64,000 bases of DNA from Nomia melanderi (taxonomy: Eukaryota; Arthropoda; Insecta; Hymenoptera; Halictidae), in contig NC_135003.1 of NCBI RefSeq assembly GCF_051020985.1, positions 8,921,501-8,985,500 on the forward strand, in the 5' to 3' direction. Both the position numbers and the translations under genes were made by a program. Under the pieces are notes generated by a model. It saw nothing but the letters and a program-made list of their open reading frames with translations. It was not told the origin of the DNA and made no database searches. Positions 1-14,109 of the stretch are shown piece by piece. How positions within the stretch are numbered: position 1 is the stretch's first letter; every line of letters starts with the position of its first letter.

Positions 1-1803
1 TCCACGATTATTTTCGTATCTAGTTTACGTTCTGTTCGTATCGGCGCGGTTATCGTCGCGAGAAACGAAGGCGAACCGTTTGGTTCGATTGGTCGTTTTT
101 GCAACAGACGAAATTAACCGTGGCAAATCTTTATAGGCCGTTTACGATGCTGCAGAGCGATTTGTAACACGAGAAGCACAAGCGTTAGCACGATACCCGG
201 CGGGTGAAAGAAGTCGACGCTCGTATTTACCGAATTGTTTTCGACTCCATTAACCGGCACCGCTCTTTCCGAACGTAAGAATGGGAACGAAGCGATTAGT
301 TCTGTTGAGCGCGCCCTCTTTCGAACTTCCTTTCCCGCCGTTGTTAATTACACTTCTGCCGATGAGAGCTGTAACCTAATCGAAAAAGTCGTTTGTCGTT
401 GTCCGCCGTTCTACAGCGTTTCACGAATTTTTCGGAGTCCCCGGATTCGATTCGTTATGAAAATTCACTCGCGTTCTTTAACATTCGCTCGCATTCCGTT
501 TGCTCCTCAATTGAAACATTTTTTCTTACGGTTAATGTAATCATACAATATTTAACCGTACCGGCTGAGTTAATTAACTGTTTGAAGTAGTGGAATTCGA
601 GTTGAGAAAACAAAGAACAAATGTAATCTATTCTTGAGTTGTAAAGAGTAATTTCATTTGCGCCCCATATACACGCGGGGCTGTTAAATTAAACCGTTAC
701 ATAAAGAGCAGAACATTCTGAAAAACGCGAACTCGTTCCTCGACGTTCCCAGAGTCGGCTCAAGGATTGTTTGAAATTGTCCTTTGATTAGGTTCGAATT
801 TCTGCCGTGCGAAAACTCTTCGTTAAGTTGCAGATATAATTAATGGAAAGTTTCGCAGAATACACGCGACCGGAATTCAAGCACCGGCGAACGAATTCGT
901 GTTTCACTGTGTTCTACATGATTATTCGATTAAACTGACGGTTGTTTTGCGGCAGCGCTGCATTCCAACTTGCTCACAATACTTATTAATGTACATAGTA
1001 TTCATACGCTTCGTGTGAACATCACATTCAATGGGACTTGAAAAGCCACGCTAATTCGTCCACGAATTTTTCTGTTAAAAAATGCAGCGTGTTTGTTTAA
1101 TAGAAAGGATTAATGTTGTTATCGAAAATAATAAAAAGATCAGAATACTGAAATTACCGTGTAGAACAAAATAAATTTAAATTGAAACTACGAAAGAATA
1201 CAAAATTAGAATAACGAATTAATTTACGTAAGGATTTTGAGAGAAAAGAAGATATTCCTCGTTACTGTTCATTCAGCAAAAGGTTTGAACTTTCTAAATT
1301 CGGCAGGGAATTAGTAAAACATGAGAACTATCTTAATGCCAAGAAACTTCTTAACATTCGAACCACGCATCAAAACACTAAAACTAAACAATTAGTCAAT
1401 TAAATAATTCAAAACCCATTACTACAACATTCTATATCCCAGTTCAATAACCTAGTATACAAATAAAATATTCCACTCGATAAAGTTATTCGAAGAAACA
1501 AACTGTAACTCGGATATCGACGATCAAACAGACATTCAGCCCTTCAGCCATCGATCATTCGAAAAACAATTCCCATCGAAGTAAGTCCCGTTATTTTATT
1601 CACAATTTTTCCACCAGCGATCAACCAGAAAGGATACGACTGCGACCGAATTGCGTGACTCATCCATACCCGTCCGAAACCGTATCGTTCCCGGAAACGA
1701 CAGTCGCCGTTGGGCGAAAGTTTATAAAATTCCCCGCCGCGGGATATCGTTCCCATAAAACTTTTACACTGTTTTATACAATTTCATTACAGACTCTCCG
1801 TCG

Positions 1804-1832
1804 TATATATATATATACGTATATATATATAT
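1804..1832. repeat. TA dinucleotide repeat with central ACGT
   Basis: Two runs of alternating T and A flank a central ACGT, so the whole tract is self-complementary. It is a simple-sequence microsatellite. Replication slippage at such tracts makes length polymorphism likely; no function is visible. Confidence 0.9.
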
Positions 1833-2965
1833 TGTTCTCTTTTTCCGCCATAGAATATTAAAACTACCCCCGCGCGTTCCCGGCGCTACGCGCGGCGGCC
1901 GTTCCGTTCGCGCGAAATACGATTGCAAGACACGGACAGAAAAGTTCTGCGGGAAACGCAAACGCGACTGATATTAAACTAATTCCTTTAAAAAACTTCG
2001 GACCACCGGTCCCATCGACTTATATACCTACGGCCTCGTTGTTTTCCTTTTACTTTCCCCCTTTTTCTTGGCCCGCCGCGCCGCACCGCGCGGCAACCCT
2101 TCCCCTCGCGAGTCATCAGAATAAAAACGGAAGATACGGCCGGGGAAGATACTGCTTTTATGAGCAGTTTCGCTATCGCAAGAAATTTCCACAAGAATAT
2201 TGAACCATAACATTAAATTCTCTCCTCGTGACGCAGTTACATAAACCCTGCGGAATGCAACCGCGGCCGGCGAACATGACATAGTGGCCGCCGACTTTCA
2301 TCCCGAACGCCGGGGGTGACTGTTGACGTAACACCGATAGTGCCGGATGAAACGGTTTCGGTCCTTGAAGATGCTGCGAAATTCGTGTACAATTCTAAAC
2401 AAGTATTGATCGTTTCAATTTCAGATGCAACGAGATTTGAAAAGTTATAGTCGTAGCATGGAAGTTAACCCATTCGAGACGAGAGTCTTTTTCTTTTATA
2501 CTTAATACGGTCTCTAGGAACTCGAAATCATCATTTTCATTATTACTGTTTATTTTTTGTAAGCCCGATGATCTTGACTTTGGGTTATTCTTTTTGCAGC
2601 TTGAAAACAATGCAAGTTTCAATCTTTGCACTAGTCGTTAATTTTACGACTAACTAGGAAAGTAAAATAGTTAATACTTTTTTAAAAACTGAAGAACCGA
2701 TTGATCGAACAGTGTAGAATTTGATATGAAATCAAATAAATGAAGAAAAACGCAGAATTTTCAATTAAATTTTAAAACCGGTCGTTCAACTGGTCGTGGT
2801 TAAAGTTAATCACGTGTTTCGTAGTCGGCACGTACGAATTGCTTGCGACGGAACGCCTTTCTTCCGAATGTTTCGCGGCCGTTTTCTTGATATTTCCTCC
2901 CCCTCGCCCCTACCCCTGCTCATCGTTCCACCCTCCGGATCTCTCCGTTCCACCGTTGAATTCCG

Positions 2966-3031
2966 CGCGCCGGCGCGTTGATGAAAATTGCGATTAATTA
3001 TAATTTTTCGCAATGCACCGGGGCCCCCGGT
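2966..3031. repeat. Cluster of three short inverted repeats
   Basis: Three self-complementary segments lie within 66 bases. CGCGCCGGCGCG at 2966-2977 is a perfect 12-bp palindrome. ATTGCGA at 2987-2993 pairs with TCGCAAT at 3008-3014 around an A+T-rich loop containing TTAATTA. ACCGGGG at 3017-3023 pairs with CCCCGGT at 3025-3031 around one base. The first and last are GC-rich and the middle loop is homeodomain-site-like. A regulatory role is only a guess. Confidence 0.6.
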
Positions 3032-5315
3032 CGGCGGACCGGGATCGTAATTAATTAAAGAAAAAACGAGGCTTCTGTATTCCCCCGGCCGCGTCAAACA
3101 ATGCGTTACATTTCCGTGCCCTGGCTACGTTTTACCATGACGCGCACACCGAAGCGAAGAAAGCGAACATTTTCTCCGCGAGCCGAGTCGAAGTTTCCCT
3201 CTCGCGCAATTTTAGGCTATGGTCCCAGAGACGAGAGATGGAAGAGGGAAGAAGAGGGAGGGAGACGCGTTTTAAATATAACACGCTGCTCGTCGTTCTT
3301 GTTGTAACGTAATTAAGAAATATTTGCTGTTCTCGCTTACGAATTTCGGGCGAAGAAAGTTTTCGCCCTCCACTGCGTTTAACACGGGGCGGTAATCAGA
3401 AAGAAAATTAAAAGCATCGTGTAAGGTGAATGATCCAATTATCGGATACGTGAAAATGTGACGACGTAAAAGCAGATATTTTTGTTTTCGTCGTTTGAAG
3501 TTACTTGTATGAAGTATTGCTCATCGGTCTGGGATTTTTGGATTTTTTTAAGGTTTTAATTAAACTGATCTTTGGGTGACTGACTGTTTACAAAGAAATT
3601 GTAATGCAGAGATTATGTTATATTATGTAAATGTTTATGAGAGTGTTATTGTAGATTCTGTTGTTCCAATTTATCAAGGAATTAAAGTGATAATAAAATT
3701 ATGCTTCGTTTGATTTTGCAATTTAGAATTAAGAATAATGATGTGTCTAGGAAGGAGTTCTGAAAAAAATAGTGAATATGTATAATTTCGATATTTCGTT
3801 TCCTAGATCAATAAATCACGATTAATGAGCTGGTTGTATAGATTATACTGTTCGATAAGTAGATACAAGCTACCCAGACTCGTTGTCTGACATATGCACG
3901 GCTTAAATCTCAAGCTACTTAATTTTCTAGTCTCTAGACTACGCAACACTCGTGGTTTATTAAACATTCCAAGGCAACATCGAAACACTTAGTTGCATTA
4001 TGCAACAATATTTGCAGTCCATGCATAGAAACAATCAGAATTCTAAAACAGACTGGTAGATTTACGACGTGACACTTCCTTGGCTTGTATTCAAACGCGG
4101 AACGAGCGTTTTGACGAGCTTTCCTAATGGAATACACAAATATATCTAACCTAATGACACAATCAGAATTAATATACATATTTTACACTGTTATTTACTA
4201 CAATATTCTCTGAAATTTACTTCACTCTCGACCTATTGCTTACTAATGATGAACAGCAATGGACTTCATGATATTTATCATCGATTGTTAAAACTTTCAA
4301 ATAAAATCTAAAAACTTTTCAAAGCTAAAAAACGGGCCAGCGAATCTTTTTCAAGTTCTAATGAATAATAACGAAAAAGAAGTTCATTCTGTATGCTAGA
4401 AATTTGAAATAAATCCTACAAAGAGTTGATTGCCAAGAATCAGCGGTAGGAATAAAAGTAACAAAGAAAGTTTATACTGCGTTTAAGACGATGATGCTTG
4501 GCAAGATAGGCATATAAAGCTCTTAAAGCGCGGAGCAACCGATCGACTGGCAAAGTGATCCCCGGCAGACGATCCTCGAGCACCTTTCGAGCGGTCCATC
4601 AATCGAGAGCTGAATTGGCCCTCTCCCATCAGTGACATTTCCATAATGGCCCTCCAGAAATAGTACCAATCACTTGAAATCAGAAATCAAGCGGGCACAA
4701 TCACTTTTACGACTCGCAATACGCATTTTATTGCGGCGTGAGGAGCTCATAAACCGGCGGGAGACTCTTCAATGCTCGATCTATCGGCATACGTACACGG
4801 GGATGAAATTACGATTTCGAAACTGTGACCGTATCCCCCCGCCACTTTTCAAGACCACGCGATAAAAGATCGATTGTTCCCTCCTACGACGGAATACCCT
4901 TACTTGCATTGCCTTCGAATATCTGTCTTTAAACCCTTAAAGCGTGTTCTTCAGATAAAAACATAAACATTCACAAATTATGTCCTCTGGCGTAACGAGA
5001 ATGTATCTATCAACAATTACCATAATCAAACTTTCGATTAAAAACTTCTATTGTACAAGCTTTTAAGACGTCCAAGAAATACTACCATCAAGCTTCCCAA
5101 TAATCTAAGTATTTCGTACACTTTGCCGGTCTACTTTACGCGACCGAAGTAGCTAACCGATAAATAACTGATCTGGATCACAGAGAAAGCGTTCCGTTTC
5201 GTATCGATAACCTCAAAATCGTTTGGCCCCGTGCTCAAGGAGGATGGAAGGGGGTCGGCCGGGTGTAGAAACGTCCGCGGAAACTGGAGGACAAGATAGA
5301 AGGGAAAAAATACGA

Positions 5316-5318
<3 letters not shown>

Positions 5319-5378
<60 letters not shown>
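5319..5378. repeat. (AG)n microsatellite, about 30 units
   Basis: An uninterrupted AG/GA run of about 60 bases preceded by purine-rich sequence. Read on the minus strand it gives a long Leu-Ser repeat in an open frame, which is an artefact of the microsatellite and not a protein. GAGA repeats can bind GAGA-factor-type proteins in insects, but no promoter is evident beside it. Confidence 0.95.
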
Positions 5379-5379
<1 letters not shown>

Positions 5380-8300
5380 TGATGGCGCGGGGGTAGGAGT
5401 GAGAGGAGCCCTTCTCGGCCCTATTAAAAAGCCCGTTTCTGCCTCCGTTTCTGAAAGCCTCTTACGGCACTCGAGGCAACTGCGAAAGCACTTGAAAGCT
5501 CCTGAAAAGCCCGACAACACTTCCCTGGTTGAGTGCCGCGTCCCGCCAGGAGGCCGCTGCGACTTCGCACCCTGTCACTGAGACATGGAGCTGCTGCGAG
5601 CCCCTGTATGTGTCGCAATATCGCCACTATCCTATGTATTAAACATCGAGTGCCCTACCATCCTCCGCCGAGGAGAGGGAGGAGGAGGCCGACTGCGAGC
5701 CAACCACCCCCGTTACATCCCCCGACCTGCGTCGAATCACTCTCGGACAGACTTCGGCCACGTTAAAGCAACCCTTCGCTAGCAGAAGCTTGCCAAAGAT
5801 GGACGAAAGAAGCTTGACGCTTGATGGGTGTTTTTGTTGACATGTATCGATTCATTGTTCGTGTTAATACAACGTCGATAGGTGTAAGCTGTTTTAACGT
5901 AGTTGTTTCATACTTCAAACAAATATTTTACATTCGTTTTGAGTACTATTGAAAGAAGAATCACACTGCAAACATTGTGTTTCTAAGAACGTTCCTCTAG
6001 CTTTTAAGTTTAACAAAAATTTTAATTTACAAACATTGTTCATTTGTTTCGAATTTACTCTGTAGATTACATTTTTGACTACTGAAATTTCATTAAAACT
6101 GAACATATAAAAGCATGAAATTTTCTTGAATCTTGCATTCGAACTGTACACTTTAAACTTCGTTTAGCGCGATTGAAGTGAACGTGTCAAGAATTGAAGT
6201 CCACTTATGACACGATGCAAAATCAATTTCCGTGAACGCGCGATATCCGCTCAACGAAACTGCGATCTCGAACGGACCGCCAAAATCCTCGATTCCGTAC
6301 GCAACGGGCGAGCATTTAGAAATACATTGTACACAACCATAACCGGAATCCCTGAAGTGGATGGACTCAAACGTGGAAACAGGAACGCCCACACGGAGGA
6401 TCCTAGCCACCCCCTCAAGCCCAGTCGTCGCCGAGATCCCGACAAAGAGAAAACATCCCCGTGACCGTGGAGAGAGAGTGTCTTGCCGGAACTTCTTTGA
6501 TAGAATAAAGAACACTTATCCCGTCCCGGCTCGAAGCCGGAATCGTAAATCCCGGTTCATCCCATCCGAGGAACGCAATCGGACAATGGAATCGGCGATA
6601 CTAATCCCGAACGTGTTTACCACCCGTATCGGGAATCTCTGGTGGCTGGATTCGATTCCGGTGGAAAAGGAAGCGGCAGGCGCGGCTTCACGAACAAGGA
6701 AGGGTGGGTGGCGCACTTCCGGAGACGCGAGAAAGAGTTAAAATTAGTGGGAGACGACACTCCTACTCGATAAGTCACCGCCGGACTATTCTCCTTCGCG
6801 CTGGGAACGCTAACGAGAGGAGGATGATATCGTCCCTTTTACGAAAAAGCATGTTCCGAAAGGAACTATGGGGAATACTGAGGAACACGAGAGACGTCCG
6901 CTGCTTTCAATGGATCTGTAGCAGAGAATGGTTAAATGATAATATGAAAGTACTTGCCCGTTTGTTCTCGTTGGTTGATTGGGTTGAAAGGATGAAAATC
7001 GACTTTGAAGTTGTGAGAAGCGAAAGCAATATGTTTTTTTTGTATAAATTGGAAAGTGTTAGAACTAGAAGAATGTTTCAGAATACAGTGTAAAACAACA
7101 CATTTGTTAATTTTTTTTCATGGTTACCCTAACTCTAATTAAAATCAGTGTCTTACGAGATCTTTGTGGCTCAAGATATAGTCTGTAGTAAACAAAATTT
7201 TATTTCACGATTAAAACACTATTATTACTCATGTCCATTAGGAAATCCTTCAAAGTATGTGTTAGTCTTTGCAGAAAAAATATTTGTACACTGGTTGATC
7301 TCCTACCATTCTAGGTGTACATAACCCTTTAAAGGAGACGGAGCGTGTATGTGTGATAAGGATTGGAAGTCGAGGACAGAGAACGAACAAAGAAACGAAA
7401 TAGAGAGGGACAGAAGGTGGTGGTAATCTGCGTGTTGAAGCGTTCTTGGGTCCGGAGATAACGGGAACATACATAATGCAGTGTTTCTCCTGCGGACGGC
7501 CAATCGGTAACGGTCTTAAGCGAAAATGGGCCAATGGCTTCTCGCGCGAGGAGCTTTCCCCTCGAGCCTTATTATAATACATTAGAATATCGCCGTGGTC
7601 GTCTGACTTCGTGGACGTCGTGGAAAGGTAAAGCGAACGCGCGGGCCAGGGCCGATTTGCGTACCGCCGCAGAAAAGTGTCCCCGCTCCTCGTCACTTTG
7701 TATATCTACCAGTGTATTAAAATCTACACGCTTCGCCAGGACAGCGTTTCCGAGGAAATCGTGTACGCGTTATGTAAACACCTCTCGTTCGTGTAACTCA
7801 TCTATCTGGAAATTTGTTTGTAGAAATCGAATTCGAAAAGAGTTTCAATTTTCTGGATGGTAGACGATGGATATCAAGTTGAACGGCATTCCAAGATCAC
7901 ATGTGTCCTATACATTTTTTCTTAATGATAAGAAAATGGTTAATGAGATTTTTAATCCTAGAATAAACAATCAGTACCGTTTCAATACCGTGTAAACGTT
8001 CGTAATAATTACGATCAAACTAGGAATCATAATTTCTGGAGTCGATGGAATAACATTGAGTTGTTAAATTTTGATAGCATAGAGAGCAATACCTTGAACG
8101 AATAGATGAATAATGTCGATTCGAAATTCTGCTAATTGTAAAACCAAATTATCAATTGATAGTACAACGATAAATTGATATATCCATTCGCTCCCAGTAT
8201 GAATATCATATCCCCGCCACCCGAAAAGGATTAATCCCAGAACTCCGAAAAAGTTCGCGAAACCCGCAAGTCGGGAAACTTTAAACAAGAGCTTCGAACG

Positions 8301-10476
8301 CTCCCGCGAGTCTGAAACATAGATACATCATTTTTCAAGAATTTTCGGCGCAAGCAAAGTACCTCTTATTAAACTTTCTTGAGTTATAGGTTTGACGTCC
8401 CCCCCACGCAGGAGTTCTAAGGTTAATGTATAATCTGCCCTATATTTCTCCTTCGTTCCAGCCCGAATAATTGGGACCGAACTTTTATTACAGATCCCAG
8501 GCGATCTGTGAAGGGGTGCAACGACAATGGGCCGCCATTCTTTCCGCTCGGTTTCCGGAAAGAAAGACAGGGATCAGGGGGAGGGAGAGCGAGCGAACGG
8601 GGCCCGTGTAAACGTTCGAACGTTTTCAATCGGCAGGATGAACGGCGCCGCGTAAAACACACCGGGTCACCGGTTCGGTTCCTTGAAAACTGGGTGTACC
8701 GACGACCGTGCGCTCTCTCCGGTCAGTTTAGCAGCTAAATGAAACAATTCCTGGAATTCTTCGTGACCTCCCTCCGGGGACCGGGGGTCTAAGGGCTGAG
8801 GGTCGGTTAATTTCTGGACACCGAGGGGGCGGCGGTGTTTGAACGGGTGGCAGCCTCGCTTAATCTGGCGCAGTTTAGACAATTTAGCGTGGTTACCCGG
8901 TTAGCGTCAAACATAACCAGCGCCACTTGGCCGGGTGTAAAGAATGGCGGCCGTAATGTCGGTCCACGCACCGGAGTTACCTAACGAAGAGAAGAAGAAG
9001 AGGGAGGGGAGAGATGGCCGAGGGTTGGGGCCGGTTACGAGGGAGAAAGATAGGTGAGGCGAGTTGCCTGCCGAGGGAGGCTATGTGCTTACCAGTCACC
9101 GAAGCAGAAGGAAGAGTAGAGGGGTTGGTCGGCACCGGAATAACCCAGCTCTTTAATTTAAAGCCGCCGGACAGTAATTAAAATAACCACCCCCCGACAC
9201 ATACTCCTCGAAGCGGTGCCCAACTCGTTCAAGGAGACACCCGCAAATATGACGCTTCTTTCGTGGTTGACGGACCTGCGGGAGGAAATTTTGATGGAGT
9301 TAGTTGATGAATTTGTATGTTTCGGAGTGTGTTGTTTGGTTTGGTTTCTTCGAGGGTAATTTGTTGCGGATATTTGTAAATGTATTTATAAGTTACTGGT
9401 TAGGACATAGTAATAGGATAGTAAGATAACGGGTGAGATGTAACGAGGACAATATGGTATAAGCAGAATATTCTGAATATGATGGCGAATAAAGTATGGT
9501 AAATAAGATACAATTGGTATTGAAATATTAAAATTATTATTTCGTCGTCTGGCTATTTTCATTGAGAACGTTCATCTCAGCTGAATGCAATATTTCTGAC
9601 GCGGTTTTTTAAGTAACCTGTACAAAGTTGCCAGCGGAACGTACAAGTTTATTTTTATCTCTTCAAAGTGACTAACTCCAACTAACGTTTACATATCTCC
9701 ATGCACAATTCAACGGTGTCATTTTTTAATAGCGATATTTGCATAGGAAATATACGTGCACGAGAAATGCAAACGTTCTCATAATTACGTAGCCGTTTCC
9801 TGTTACTTTATCAATGCGCGCACTTCAGTCGGACGAACGCTTAGAAATCACCGGCTTTAGCAACGAAGTTTTAAAACATAGGAGTAGCATACAAAGAAAC
9901 TGATTATACTTCAAATACACCAGAATAAATTGTGACGTTAGTTGCTTCTCAACAATAAAAAAACACACGTCTTTCTAACTGTTACGCGTAAGTTCTGGGC
10001 AAGCTACTAGGATTGTATACAGTAGAATTATCGGGATCATTCGCTTTCAATTAATAAATTGAATTGAAATGGAGAATCCAGGGTTCAACGAAGTAATTAA
10101 CGAAAAAGTAAAAATGAAAATGAAACGTATACACAGTTATGTTCATTTTCCTCCTGGCCGCGGAATTCTGTTTCCTTCGTACCCGGCTATAGATGAAAAC
10201 GCCGCGGCCGACCCGATAATTACTCGCTTTCGCGTAATTTTGTAATATATTTCCCTTAAATGATATGTGTTTTCTTAATGAGCGTGTTATATTATACGGC
10301 GTCGGTTAATGCCGGTAATTCAACGAGCCGGCTCGACCTCGTTGGGCACCGCGTTTCTGTTCACGGTCTTCTCGTTCGCGACCGCGAGCCGAGGTCAGGA
10401 CACACGCGTGTGCTCGTAAGATTGAAAATCTGATTTAATTCATCACGCTCGCTCCTTTCCCTTGCTCCCTCCCTTG
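5379..10476. other. Gene-free non-coding DNA
   Basis: Contains GC-rich, CpG-dense stretches at about 5380-5770, 6240-6800 and 8500-9200, separated by A+T-rich DNA. Open frames of up to about 145 codons overlap on opposite strands in the GC-rich parts, as expected by chance where stop codons are rare. I recognise no protein family. A perfect 12-bp palindrome CACACGCGTGTG sits at 10401-10412. No RNA gene was seen. Confidence 0.65.

Positions 10477-10518
<42 letters not shown>
10477..10518. repeat. (CT)n microsatellite
   Basis: A CT run interrupted by one G at 10488, following a pyrimidine-rich lead-in. It is a simple-sequence repeat, equivalent to GA on the opposite strand. Confidence 0.95.
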
Positions 10519-10523
<5 letters not shown>

Positions 10524-11740
10524 AATGTAATTTTCCTCCTGCGACGGGGAAAAAATTGCTTGGGAGACCGCGTAACGAAAGGATCGCGTTTATTAGACCG
10601 GTGTTAATAAAACCACGTCCCGCGCATTTAACGGCCATAATTATTGTCCTAAGTATTTCTACTAACGATTCGAATTGTATTAAATACTTGCGATGGTTTC
10701 ATCACCCGGTACCCCTCATGGAACGATTCAATTTTTTATGTTCGGAATTATGTTCTCGATACTAGTACTTGTTGAAATAGAACACCCGTTAACTATAGAC
10801 ATTTTTTACAGTCGCTGGAGTATAAATATGTGAAGCGGTGATTTTCAATTGAAATAAAAAGGAATTTAATTAACATTACCGGAATGTAGTAAATTTTCAT
10901 GATAAAGCTTCATTATATTGTGTTGCGATCATTTTTCATCGAGATACATCGAGTTGCAACAAAGTATAGAACCCACGCGGTTTTTTTTAATTGGACGTAT
11001 TGTAAATTTGTAATTAATTGTAACGCATAATTGCATGGAGTATTCAAGCTATTTGCAGTGACAGCTTTATGTTCATATCCACTTCAACGCGTTGCGGCTC
11101 GAAATCACTTCAGCTCCGTCATTGTTCGATTAAGCATCAACGAGAGGTAAATCGCGGGATATCTCGTGTTGAATATTTTATATAATATGTATCGTATTGA
11201 GAGATCACGGCCACCGCAAATCAGGCACCTCCGGACATCAGCCTTGGAGTAAATTTAGCTCTTAGTTGCCCACAATATACAGACGGGTGGAAAGATCAAT
11301 ATCAAATTACGGGTAATAACGGAAATAAGAATGGTATTATGTGGGTTCAACGTTTAAGGTATAATGGCCGGGTACCGGGTGTAATATCGTTTAATAATTT
11401 ACTTAGCTGAGGGTATCCTTAAGCGATGCTCGTTCCATCAACGCCGCGAATGTCATGGTTCGGAGGTACACTTTCACTTTTGGATAAATGGTGCGCCGCA
11501 CGATGTCCGACGGTATCGTTATTGGCCATGCATAACAACAATTTCGTGCACAATTGCCGCGAAGAACGTACTGAGAAAATTTCGCTGCGACAATATTTCA
11601 GTCTCCTTGATCTCAATAATATTTACGAGAGCACAAAATTACTTTCATAAGATAAACTGGAATTAATACATCGAAATAAGTGAACAAATATTTTATTGAA
11701 TATTCGCAGTGAAAACAAAAAGCGCGAAGTTTATTATACG

Positions 11741-11792
11741 GAGAATTAAAGAAAATAAAAAAACAACAAAAAAACTAAAACAAAAATCAAAT
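11741..11792. repeat. A-rich low-complexity tract
   Basis: The plus strand is dominated by runs of A broken by single C, T or G. It could be an old retrotransposon tail, but I see no element body upstream and no target-site duplication, so low-complexity DNA is the safer call. Confidence 0.6.
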
Positions 11793-12640
11793 CATAAGTA
11801 TAGTAAATTACACTTCAAATTAGTATTGAATGATAATAATAATATCATATTACTACTAAGTTAAATTTAATATTTTCATCAACAATAACCTTATAATATC
11901 GAATGAAAGGGAAATGTTTACCATATCTACAACAAACGAAATGATTTTCTTTAACAAGGAAATCGTAAAAAATAAAGTAATTTTAACGGACAAAATTATA
12001 TAAGCATTGTGCGAATAATAAACGCGATATGAAACAAGACCTACATCCTTTAACGGATCAAAGTATTCGGCTTAAATAGAATTTCGCAAGTATTTTCTAA
12101 CGGTGTTAAGGAAGAAGTCGGGGATGGTAGGGTTTCGTTGGTCCGCCCTCGCCGTCACGTTTAGAGTGCAGTCGTGGGTTGGAAAAGCGTCGATATAACG
12201 TAGGCACTCAGAGCCCGGGGTGGCGTGGTCGAGTTCCGATATACCAGGTGTTACGATAAATTTAAACGATATTTTATTCAGGCGGGCCGATCGCTAGTTT
12301 TCAATTTGCCGGCTCGTATATATTTCGCGAAGGTCGGCCATGGGAGGGGTGACTGCCGGCCCTGGAGATGCAATTTCTTGGGGTGGTCCGTTCGTCTGGA
12401 CCCTCGGTCGAGGCCGCGTCTCTCTCCTTCTCTCTTTCTCTCTGGACTTGATGAAAAAATAATAATCCCGGGGGAACGGTCAGTTATGGGGAATGAAATC
12501 ATCCCAGCGCCGTTCGTGCTCGCCCTATTGAACCTGTGTGTACCCCTTGTCTTTCGACCTCCCTCAATCTTTATTTCTCCTCGGCTTAGATTGCCGGACG
12601 AAGGAAGCGAACAATTTTCGTTGTTCCGCGTTTACGCGAT

Positions 12641-12678
12641 GGAACAAGGTAATTCGATCGGAACAAGGTAATTCGATC
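12641..12678. repeat. Tandem duplication of a 19-bp unit
   Basis: GGAACAAGGTAATTCGATC occurs twice head to tail without a mismatch. A third, degraded start (GGAAC followed by a diverged sequence also ending in TTCGAT) follows directly. A recent slippage duplication is likely. No coding frame is affected. Confidence 0.9.
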
Positions 12679-14091
12679 GGAACTTAACGTTCGAATTCGA
12701 TGGAGGCTTTGATCTGGATCCCATCTCGGATCTTTGAATATTCTTTGGGCTAGCTGTTAGGGATTTGGGTTCCTTGATTTGAAAGGTCGGGGAAGTTTCT
12801 TGAGGTTCCATGTAATTTACCATCTTCTTCTCCGCCTATCACGCTAATGTATAGCAGCCTTGACCCCGCGTTCGATATTACTGTTCCGGGCCGAACAAGT
12901 TTTCGAGCTTATCAGCTTGTTTCCCGGAGGGACAAGTCGCCGGATGATGTACAATCCCTTATCATCGTCAGATCGAAGGATACCGGGAGAAGATATCCTA
13001 TCTCGATTCTTCTGGTAAACATTAGGTCGGTTCTCATCGTAAAGGGTCAGTTGCTTGGCTATTTGTTTCTTCTTTGCGTCGAAGTGTCCTGTTGTTCGCA
13101 GTTAATGGCTGCGAACTTAAATTTATTTCTCTTGTTATGAAATTTATGATCAATAAACTGTTGTGTGTTTTATAGAGTACTTTATGCTTACATGTAAAAC
13201 AGGAACTCTCTGTGAAGAACTTTTGATATTTTAGATAAGAATAAGAATTTAAACATCACTTTTACTTATTCTTTCCGTTTCTTAAACTTTGAGACAAAGA
13301 AGTTTTTCGAGCTTAAAATATGTTAGTAACTCTTTGAGGAGAACCTGCATTCCCAGCTCAAAAATGGTGCAGCAATGCCTGCTTTAATTTTATCAACTTT
13401 CAAATGGTATACGAACTTCATTAAGGTTCGCGACAATCCCATACCCAACAAGTGCAATCCATATATAACTCAGTGTAATTCGAGGAAACGTTATCTCCGT
13501 CGTCCAACAACAAGAAAGGTACCGTTCAAACACCGACGCACCTTGTTCCGCAGCACGGGAACAGCTGAACAACGCGTGCAAGAAAAACTGCAGGTCGCCA
13601 TGTGTCGTCATCGTTGCAGTGTATCGACATTGCGTGAAAGACGGTCGGCGAAAAGATGACGCGCAATTCGCTCCGCGATGCATTAGGCGTTCATTACGCG
13701 GGACTCGATTAACGCAAACGTTTCGGTGTAATTCCCGGGGACACAATTGCTTAATCTACACTTAAACGCGCGAACGAAACGAGTTACTGCAATAAGCGCA
13801 ATTCCGCCGGGAGTAATTCCATTATGAACTGCCGAAGAAAGGGAAACGCGTCCTCTCCTGCCCCCTCGGCTCCTGGCGCCCACCCCCTCCCCGTAGCCGA
13901 GTTTCTTAATATCGGGAGCTGCAGCGAAACGAGACGAAATTGTCCCATATTTCAATGAAGCTGGAACTCCAATTGACCTTAAATTGCGAACATTCATTCG
14001 CAATTTGCTTAACTTTCTCCGCTGAGAGCGCAGCGGAGCAATCAGTACGATGCAACAGCGAGGAGAGAGCGAGGAAGACAGAGCAAGAGAT

Positions 14092-14109
14092 GGGGGGGGG
14101 GGGGGGGGG
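14092..14109. repeat. Poly-G run of 18
   Basis: Eighteen consecutive G residues, inside a purine-rich stretch of about 14060-14120. Homopolymers this long are prone to sequencing error, so the exact length may not be reliable. It could form a G-quadruplex between G-rich strands. Confidence 0.9.

Larger units (their letters stand above)
1..5318. other. Gene-free non-coding DNA
   Basis: No frame here gives a recognisable protein. The sequence alternates between A+T-rich stretches (notably about 1020-1500 and 3400-4500) and short GC-rich, CpG-dense islets (about 1860-1920, 2030-2140 and 2870-2980). Short open frames exist on both strands but overlap each other and show no domain. The only structures I can support are the TA repeat near 1.8 kb and the palindrome cluster near 3.0 kb, listed separately. 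Intergenic or intronic DNA is the likeliest reading. Confidence 0.7.
10519..14091. other. Gene-free non-coding DNA
   Basis: A strongly A+T-rich block runs from about 11660 to 12080, bounded by mixed-composition DNA. A G+C-richer stretch follows at 12100-12700. Short open frames show no domain. The A-rich tract and the 19-bp duplication are listed separately; otherwise I see nothing that supports a gene. Confidence 0.65.

Noticed and set aside
5131..5520. 129-codon minus-strand frame with a Leu-Ser repeat
   Set aside because: The repeat is the (AG)n microsatellite translated. Flanking residues show no domain.
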